DNA from: Hydrogenophaga sp.
Lineage (GTDB): Bacteria; Pseudomonadota; Gammaproteobacteria; Burkholderiales; Burkholderiaceae
NCBI GenBank assembly: GCA_025458545.1
Contig: JALOSH010000111.1
Span: 1-9,545, forward strand
Reading direction: 5' to 3'
DNA: 9,545 nt
A model generated the notes under the pieces. The model was not told where the DNA came from and did no database searches. It was given only the letters and a program-made list of their open reading frames with translations. Below, one piece after another: positions 1 through 6,200 of this stretch. How positions within the stretch are numbered: the stretch's first letter is position 1; every line of letters starts with the position of its first letter. A program made the position numbers and the translations under genes.

Positions 1-1
1 C

Positions 2-1111
2 TTTCAGCAGGAGGTGACCGAGCGCGAAATCATGGCCGTCCCCATGGTGTTCCTGAACGGTCAGGTGTTCGGCTCTGGCCGCATGACGGTGGAAGAAATC
101 GTCGCCAAGCTCGACACCAAGTCCGGCGAGCGCGAAGCCGCCAAACTCAACGCCAAGGACCCGTTCGATGTGCTGATCGTGGGCGGTGGCCCTGCTGGTG
201 CGGCGGCCGCCGTCTATGCGGCGCGCAAGGGCATCCGCGTGGGCGTGGCGGCCGAGCGTTTCGGTGGCCAGACCAATGACACCATGGCGATCGAGAACTA
301 CATCTCGGTGATGGAGACCGACGGTCCGAAGTTCGCCGCTGCGCTCGAAGCCCAGGTGCGCCACTACGAGGTGGACATCATGAACCTGCAACGCGCCGAC
401 AAGATCGTCCCCGCTGAAGAGGCCGGTGGCCTGGTCACGGTGCAGATGGCCAATGGCGGCGTGCTGAAGAGCCGCAGCGTGATCCTGGCCACCGGTGCGC
501 GCTGGCGCAACGTCAATGTGCCCGGCGAGCAGGAGTACAAGAACAAGGGCGTGGCCTACTGCCCGCACTGCGACGGCCCGCTGTTCAAGGGCAAGCGCAC
601 CGCGGTCATCGGTGGCGGCAACTCGGGCGTGGAGGCGGCCATCGATCTGGCCGGCATCGTGCAGCACGTGACTCTGATCGAGTTCGCCGACCAGCTCAAG
701 GCCGACGCGGTGCTGGTGAGCAAGCTGAAAAGCCTGGCCAATGTGAGCATTCACCTGAACGCGCAGACCACCGAGATCACTGGCGCCGATGGCAAAGTGA
801 ACGGCCTGAAGTACAAGGATCGCGCCACCCAGCAAGAGCACCTGGTGCCGCTGGAAGGTGTGTTCGTGCAGATCGGCCTGGTGCCGAACACCGAGTTCCT
901 CAAGGGCACGGTCGAACTCAGCCGCTTCGGTGAAATCGTGGTGGATGCCAAGGGCCACACCAACGTGGACGGCGTGTTCGCCGCCGGTGACTGCACCACC
1001 GTGCCGTTCAAGCAGATCGTGATCGCCGCAGGCGATGGCTCGAAAGCGGCGCTGAGCGCTTTCGACTACCTGATCCGCACGCCGGTGCCGTCAGAGGCGG
1101 TGGCCGCCTGA
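2..1111 (+). CDS. ahpF: Alkyl hydroperoxide reductase subunit F, C-terminal part (5' end outside window)
   Basis: AhpF is a cytoplasmic FAD/NADH-dependent disulfide reductase that passes electrons from NADH to the peroxiredoxin AhpC, which reduces H2O2 and organic peroxides. The reading frame is already open at base 2, and the first residues ([14 protein letters not shown]) match the linker after the N-terminal thioredoxin-fold domain. The gene therefore starts upstream, and the GTG at 14 is an internal valine. About 369 codons of the usual roughly 520 are present. Visible motifs are the FAD-binding GGGPAG (182-199), the redox pair CPHC with cysteines at 560-562 and 569-571, the NADH-binding GGGNSG (611-628) and the C-terminal flavin motif [10 protein letters not shown] (971-1000). 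The end ([10 protein letters not shown]) is typical of the family and nothing is truncated at the 3' side. In relatives ahpC lies just upstream under OxyR control, but that part is not in view. The gene converges on the minus-strand operon across a shared hairpin. Confidence 0.97.
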   Translation, partial: FQQEVTEREIMAVPMVFLNGQVFGSGRMTVEEIVAKLDTKSGEREAAKLNAKDPFDVLIVGGGPAGAAAAVYAARKGIRVGVAAERFGGQTNDTMAIENYISVMETDGPKFAAALEAQVRHYEVDIMNLQRADKIVPAEEAGGLVTVQMANGGVLKSRSVILATGARWRNVNVPGEQEYKNKGVAYCPHCDGPLFKGKRTAVIGGGNSGVEAAIDLAGIVQHVTLIEFADQLKADAVLVSKLKSLANVSIHLNAQTTEITGADGKVNGLKYKDRATQQEHLVPLEGVFVQIGLVPNTEFLKGTVELSRFGEIVVDAKGHTNVDGVFAAGDCTTVPFKQIVIAAGDGSKAALSAFDYLIRTPVPSEAVAA

Positions 1112-1137
1112 TCGTCTGACCCCGGCGATCACCAAAC

Positions 1138-1171
1138 AAAAAAGGGCTTCGGGAAACCGAAGCCCTTTTTT
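1138..1171. terminator. Bidirectional intrinsic terminator
   Basis: A perfect 15-bp inverted repeat (AAAAAAGGGCTTCGG, then GAAA, then its exact complement) gives a GC-rich stem with a GNRA-type tetraloop, flanked by A-runs on the left and T-runs on the right. On either strand the transcript ends in a U-tract. It lies 26 bases after the ahpF stop and 32 bases after the metalloprotease stop on the other strand, so it can end both converging transcripts. Confidence 0.95.
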
Positions 1172-1203
1172 GCTTGCCGGGGACCGCGCGCTGCGGTCAG
1201 GGC

Positions 1204-2229
1204 TCATGCCTTGCGCACCCGGATGCTGTAGTTGCCCATGCCACTGGCCTTGTTGTAGTGCCGCACTTGTGCGTGGTAAACGCCGGGCACGAGGTCGGCG
1301 CGGATCGAGGCGTTGGTGTCCACGCCGCTGTCGTCGTCTTCGGCGATCAGAGCGGTGTGGCTGTCGGGGCCGAAGAGCTTCATCACCACATCGGTCGGCC
1401 CGCGGGTATCGATGATGTGCGTGCCGGCCGTCCTCACCTGGAAACGGAACAGGTCTTCCTCGCCAGCCTTGCCGATGGCCGCCGCCGTGCGGCGCGCGGC
1501 GTTGACCACGATTTCTTTTGCGTCCACCACCGTCGGTGCGGACTTCGGGTAGGCGCGTGCACCGGCGATGAAGGCTTTGTCCATGGCCGACAGCACCTCG
1601 TTGGCCTTGGTGCCCTGGCCGCTTTGCACCCAGCTGCCAGGGAAGGCGTACAGCATGATCGAGTCGGGATCGAAAGCGGTGCCGTTGACCTGGTCGGCGC
1701 GGTACTTGAACAGCACGTTGTGGCGGATCTGCGCTTCGGTCCAGTGGTTGGGCGGACCGCTGAGGTCGCGGATCACCGCCGCTTCGTTCCACTGCATGCC
1801 GCCGGCTGGATTCTGGTGTTCGTGCGCCAGACCGATGGCGTGACCGAACTCGTGCGCCGTGGTGCCACCATTCATGAAACCCAGGTTCATGGTCGGCTGG
1901 TCCAGCGGGATGCTGCGGTTGTCGGTGCCGACGTAAGACCACGCCCCGAGGGTGGGGTCGAAAGCGATGCGGATTTCGGCATCGGGCGCGTTGTTGAAAT
2001 CGAAACGCAGGTTGGCGTGCTGAGTCCACCAGCCAGCCTGCTCCTTCACCTTCGCCTGTTGCGCCGCCGTGCCGCCCATGAAGCGCACCCGCAGCGTGCT
2101 GCCGTTCATCCAGAGTTTGCCGATGGGGCTGACGGCACGCGTGCGTCCGCCGCTGCGCAGGGTGTGCTGCGGCCGCATCAGATCCGCCGGCAGCACGCGT
2201 TCGGTGCAGATGTGAAGCATCTTGGGCAT
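1204..2229 (-). CDS. Metzincin-type zinc metalloprotease (astacin/matrixin-like) with C-terminal PPC-like domain
   Basis: The product is 341 residues and predicted to be a zinc endopeptidase. The catalytic motif HEFGHAIGLAHEH spans residues 126-138 (bases 1816-1854): H126, H130 and H136 are the zinc ligands and E127 the general base. The Met-turn SIMLY follows at 190-194, as metzincins require, and the stretch before the zinc site (IRIAF, GTDN, PTMNLGF) has the beta-strand pattern of the family. Residues from about 238 to the end, with DLFRFQV, DVVMKLFGP, EDDDSG and PGVYHAQV, resemble the bacterial pre-peptidase C-terminal (PPC) beta-sandwich. No signal peptide or membrane segment is visible, which is unusual for this mostly secreted family. 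The only cysteine is C8. The ATG is supported by AGGAGA five bases upstream. It is the last gene of the operon, 27 bases after the TIR reading frame, and ends at the shared terminator. The substrate is unknown. Confidence 0.88.
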   Translation of the reverse strand: MPKMLHICTERVLPADLMRPQHTLRSGGRTRAVSPIGKLWMNGSTLRVRFMGGTAAQQAKVKEQAGWWTQHANLRFDFNNAPDAEIRIAFDPTLGAWSYVGTDNRSIPLDQPTMNLGFMNGGTTAHEFGHAIGLAHEHQNPAGGMQWNEAAVIRDLSGPPNHWTEAQIRHNVLFKYRADQVNGTAFDPDSIMLYAFPGSWVQSGQGTKANEVLSAMDKAFIAGARAYPKSAPTVVDAKEIVVNAARRTAAAIGKAGEEDLFRFQVRTAGTHIIDTRGPTDVVMKLFGPDSHTALIAEDDDSGVDTNASIRADLVPGVYHAQVRHYNKASGMGNYSIRVRKA

Positions 2230-2234
2230 GGTGT

Positions 2235-2240
2235 TCTCCT
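2235..2240 (-). promoter_or_regulatory. Ribosome binding site of the metalloprotease gene
   Basis: AGGAGA on the minus strand lies five bases before the ATG at 2229. It is the strongest Shine-Dalgarno site seen in the operon and favours this start over the in-frame ATG three codons later. Confidence 0.75.
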
Positions 2241-2256
2241 GGGTTGGGGGGTGTGG

Positions 2257-2631
2257 TCAGGGTTGGCGAACCAGGCGCAAGGGTGTGGCCGCCTGCTCGC
2301 CGTTGCTCCAGAGCTCGCCGTTCAGTTCGCGTCCGTCGGCGCTGGCGCTGAGCACCACGCTGCCAGTGTCCAGGGGGCCGCGTCCATCGGCGGTGAAGGC
2401 CTGAACGGGCATCTCGATGCGCGGCACGCCCATGACGTGGGTGAGCGCGCCGCGCCCGACGTAGCGCACGTCGGTGACGACCAGCCCCATGCCCTGGACG
2501 CTCTTGGCGTAGGCCACCCAGTGCGGGTACCAGCTCACCGGGAACGGGTCGGTTTGCAGTTCGATGGTGTCGGCGTTCACGGTAAGCAGCACGCGCAGGC
2601 GGCGCTGCTGGTCGTCGATCGACCACCACAC
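2257..2631 (-). CDS. Out-of-frame C-terminal part of the TIR membrane protein (extracytoplasmic domain)
   Basis: This 124-codon frame begins at a GTG with no Shine-Dalgarno site before it, and no later start in the frame has one either. Its codons are strongly G/C-ending (for example GTG TGG TGG TCG ATC GAC), as in the neighbours, while the TIR frame over the same bases degrades into TGT, GGT, CGA and TTA. It therefore reads as the continuation of the TIR gene after a one-base frame change rather than as a gene of its own. The sequence is rich in predicted beta strands (LRVLLTV, GLVVTDVRYVG, GSVVLSASADGRELNGELWS). It would sit on the far side of the membrane from the TIR domain. I do not recognise a named family. 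If read through, the whole protein would be about 330 residues. Confidence 0.7.
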   Translation of the reverse strand: MWWSIDDQQRRLRVLLTVNADTIELQTDPFPVSWYPHWVAYAKSVQGMGLVVTDVRYVGRGALTHVMGVPRIEMPVQAFTADGRGPLDTGSVVLSASADGRELNGELWSNGEQAATPLRLVRQP

Positions 2632-3254
2632 CCCGGCGGTAGTGCCGGGTCTTCAGGCCACACCAGCCCGATGAGCAGCAGAACGGCCACGACGCCGCCG
2701 AAGATCATCAAACCTTTCTGCAGGCGGCGTACCGCCCGGTGGGCGGCCGGACCGGGTGCCTGAGGCGGCGGCGATGGCGTGGGTTGGGCCGTGTGGATGC
2801 CGTGCGCCCCGAGGTCTTCCACCACGCGCTGCAGATCGGCGGGCCAGTCGTCGGTGCGCAGCTTCAAGGCGTGCGATTCGGTGATGAAGCGCAGCGGTTC
2901 AGGCACGCTGGCGACGGGCGGCATCTGCATGCCTTCGGTCAGCAAGGGGATGACGGTGGCATGGGCCTGCCGGGCCGCGAGCAGCTCGTTGCGGATGGGG
3001 TCGTCGTCGCGGTCGATCCGGCGCCCGCCGTCGGGGTGCGCCATGCCCAGCAAGTCTGGGGTGATCAGCAGCAACACCACCGGCCGTGCGTCGAGCGCGG
3101 CCTGGATCGCGTCGCTCCAGGAGCTACCGCCTTGCAGGTCTTGCTTGTCAAAGAACACCTGCTCCTCACCGAGCAGCCGACTCAGGTCCGCACACAGCCG
3201 GTCGGCGTCCTTCTTGCCGTCGGACGACCGGTAGCTGATGAAGATGCGGTTCAT
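2577..3254 (-). CDS. TIR-domain protein with one transmembrane helix (frame breaks after the helix)
   Basis: Residues 1-150 form a bacterial TIR (TIR_2-like) domain: strand A RIFISYRSSDG at 3-13, the QVFFDKQDLQGG region at 32-43, strand VVLLLITPDLLG at 59-70, then DDDPIRNELLAA and VIPLLTEGMQMP. TIR domains act as self-associating signalling modules or NAD+-consuming enzymes. At the position where NADase TIRs carry their catalytic glutamate (the FED of SARM1) this protein has WSD, so enzyme activity is doubtful by eye. A Pro-rich linker (156-170) and a hydrophobic helix (about 181-199, GLMIFGGVVAVLLLIGLVW) follow, placing the TIR domain in the cytoplasm. The last 20 or so residues of this frame (GCGGRSTTSS, ending CACCLP) look non-coding in codon use; the true C-terminus is probably the 2257-2631 frame. 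The ATG is 12 bases after the stop of the large CHAT gene, so translation is likely coupled. Confidence 0.85.
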   Translation of the reverse strand: MNRIFISYRSSDGKKDADRLCADLSRLLGEEQVFFDKQDLQGGSSWSDAIQAALDARPVVLLLITPDLLGMAHPDGGRRIDRDDDPIRNELLAARQAHATVIPLLTEGMQMPPVASVPEPLRFITESHALKLRTDDWPADLQRVVEDLGAHGIHTAQPTPSPPPQAPGPAAHRAVRRLQKGLMIFGGVVAVLLLIGLVWPEDPALPPGCGGRSTTSSAACACCLP

Positions 3255-3260
3255 GGTCCG

Positions 3261-3264
3261 CTCC
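3261..3264 (-). promoter_or_regulatory. Ribosome binding site of the TIR gene
   Basis: GGAG on the minus strand lies six bases before the ATG at 3254, inside the 12-base gap after the preceding gene's TGA. This position supports translational coupling. Confidence 0.6.
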
Positions 3265-3266
3265 GG

Positions 3267-6200
3267 TCAGACCTTGGCGTAACCCTGCAGGATGGCCAGC
3301 AGTTCCCGGGCGGCGCGCGGCTCGGCGCCCTCGCCGGTGTTGAAGTGGCGCAGCACGAAGCCGGCCTGGTCGGCCACCGAAGCCCACATCCAGGCGGTGC
3401 CCGCGCGCTGGTGCAGGTCTTCGTAGACCGCGGCGATGGCGGGCAGCTGCCGCGCCAAGTGGCCGCTGGCCAGCGATTCCAGCGTGGCGAGTTCGGGCAG
3501 GCCGACCACGCTCCAGAAGTCGGGTGCGGTGCGCCGCTGTTCTTCCAGGCACTGGCGCAGCTGGGCGATGTGGGCGCTGTCAAAACCGTTCCATGGCTTC
3601 TGACCTGCGGGCTGACCCGCGTGGGCCACCAGCTCGGCAGCCATGCGGTTGAGCGCCGGGTAGAACCAGCCGGGGTGGCCAGTCTGGCGCGCCAGGCTTT
3701 CGGCGCGCTGGTAGTGCAGCGCCATCTGCTGAGCGGCCTGGGTCGCGGGGCGCGTCTGGCCGGCCGCGCTCTCCAGCAGGTGCAGCCGCTTGTGGGCAGA
3801 ACCGAGCAGGCTTTCGCGCTCCATCGTGGGGCTGAGCGTCAGCAGCGCCTGCAGCAGGGTGATGGCGGTGTGGATGTCCTCGCGACCCTGCCGGACCAGC
3901 GGGCTCAGCACCGTCGCCGGCTTGCGCTGGCGCTGCGCCTGTTCCACGCGTTCCCAGCCGAGGCGCGCGCACAGGTTGGCCAACTGCTCGCTGGCCTTGA
4001 CCGAGGTGCTGCCGTCGTTCGCGGCCACTGCGCGGCGGTACCACCGGATCGCGTTCTCGATGTCGCGCGCCGCCGCACAGGCCACGCCGAAGGCCTCGGC
4101 CACCGCGCCCATGCCGCCCCAGTCGGCTTCAAAGCGGGCTTCGAGGTGGCGGATTTTTTCGCGCTGGGTCGCGTCCTGGGCTCCCTGCGTGGCGCTCTCC
4201 ACCGCCAGGGTTTCCAGTGCCAGCGTGAGCGCCACCGGCGAGGCAATGCTGGCGTAGTCGGCGCCCACCGGGCGGGGGGTGCGGTGCTGGTCGCGCTGAT
4301 CGGGTTGCCACACCCATTCCGGATCGCCGTAGCACTGGTAGGCGGCCCAGGTGTTGCCCTGGGGGTTGGCCTCCCAGGCGGCCACGCGGCCGGTGTGCAC
4401 CGCGTCCATGAAGCGTTCGCCGCGCAGCAGCGCCTGGTAGAGGGCGGTGGCAAAGCGGTTGGCCGCATCGTCCTCCACCGCCCAGCCCGCGGCCACCACG
4501 CAGCGCACACCGATGCGGATCAGCTGCTTGGCCACGCCGGCCGCGAAGGCCGCTCGGTCGTAACCCTGCAGCAGGTGGCGCGGGTCGGCGGCGAGGTGGC
4601 AGCAGTTCAGGAACACCAGCTCGGGCACCACGCGCATGGCTTCCACCTCGCGCGGGCCCAGGTAGGTGCCGTCGCTGAGGCACACGCCGCGCATCTGCGG
4701 CGGCTGGCCTTCCACGATGAGCTCGGGCTCGCCGTGCCCGGCGATGTGCACGATGCGGTAGGGCCGCGCCAGCAGGGCATTGGTCACCGCGGCGGCGTCG
4801 GCACCGAGGCCTTCGTCCAGCGCCACCAGCGCATGCACCCGCTCCGGGCTCAGGCCCGCCGGGCCGCTCAAGGCCTCCACCACCGCCAGGGCCTCGGCGC
4901 GCGCGCCGGGCAGGGGCGGGTAGAGCGCCGGGTCGCACCGGGGTTCGCCGATCACCAGCACCGCGTCTTCGGCGCGCGCGTCGCTCACCTGGCCGCGGAA
5001 CTGCACCGTGCGCAGCTTGCGCAGCAGCTTGTTGCGGATCGCCCAGGGTTGGGTCGGACCGCCGCGCCCGTCCAGCGGCGCATCCAGCAGCTCCCAGGGA
5101 ATGCCGGCGGTGCCGTCGTTGAGCTCCAGCAGCAGCTCGCTGCTGCCGCGCAAGCTGGCCTCCATCTCCACCGGCACCAGCAGCTGAAACAGCGTGCGGC
5201 CGATCTGCGGGTCGCGGTTGGCGTCGTTGGACGCGCGCCGCACCAGTTCACTCACCAGCCGCGCCTGGGTGGCCTGCACCCGGGCCTCGGAGCGCGCGCG
5301 TTGCGTGTCCAGCGTGTAGGTGATGGTGGGTTCACCGGCCTCGTTCTTTTCGGAGATGGCGCTGATGAAGTCGTGCCCGGTGCCGCGGTAGCCGCTCTCC
5401 AGCGGGCGGCGCAGCGCGCCCACACCCGACAACACGGCGGGCGTCAGCGCGAAGTGACCGGGCGCCGCCTGCGCAAGCAGTTGCAGGGAACCCCAGGCTT
5501 CGGTGGCGCGGTCCAGGTAGAGCTCGATCAGGTTCAGGTGGCCGACCTGGGGCCAGCCGCCAGCCTCGAGCTTTTCGTTGGCCTCGCGCACGCCCTGGGC
5601 AATGGCGTGTGCCGATGTCGCCACGTTCACCCCCACGCCGCCGCTGCCGATCAGCGTGGTGAAGAGTTCGAAGTGGGCGCCGCTGTGCTCGGGCGTCTCG
5701 GCCACGCGCTGTGCCCAGGCCAGCGTGGCCTGGCGCACGGTCTGGGTCAGGTCGGTGCTGCGCAGCTTGCCCTCTTCGCCCAGGCCGACCACCACCACCT
5801 TGGCCGGGCGCGGCAGCGCGAGCGGGCTGTCCGGGTCCTGACGGTGGTTGATGAAGAGCTGGTGTGTGCCCGGCGCTTCCGGGTACAGGCCCAGCGCCAG
5901 CGAGGCCGACATCGCACCGCCGATGAAGCGGTCCACCACGGCCTCGGTGCCGGTGAGGGTGGAGGCGCCGTAGTGCCCGACCATGAGCGTGGAGCTCACG
6001 AACTTGAGGTTGCCGTTGTGCACGCTCACGCGCAACGCGGCGCGGGTCGGGCGAACCGGTCGGGCATCCCCCTGGTCGAGCTGGAACACATCGGCCAGTT
6101 CGGTCGGTGGCTGCGGCAGCGCGCTGTGCTGGCGTGATGGACGGTTGCGCACCAGGCCCGAAGCCGCAACACCGCGCGTGGCCGACAACATCGGCAGGCG

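Noticed and set aside
14..16. GTG at 14 as the start of ahpF
   Set aside because: The frame is open to the window edge and the sequence aligns to the middle of AhpF, so the true start lies upstream.
2629..2655. Programmed -1 ribosomal frameshift in the TIR gene
   Set aside because: No canonical X XXY YYZ slippery heptamer is in frame (C CCG GCA is only a near miss) and no clear downstream stem was seen, so an indel is simpler.
1174..2763. + strand open frame opposite the metalloprotease
   Set aside because: It overlaps the terminator edge and a gene with an exact HExxHxxGxxH motif on the other strand; its product has no family features.
2739..6137. Very long open frame on the + strand opposite the TIR and CHAT genes
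   Set aside because: Antisense shadow of GC-rich coding sequence: the product is Gly/Ala/Arg/His/Gln-rich with no domain, while the minus strand shows clear catalytic motifs throughout.
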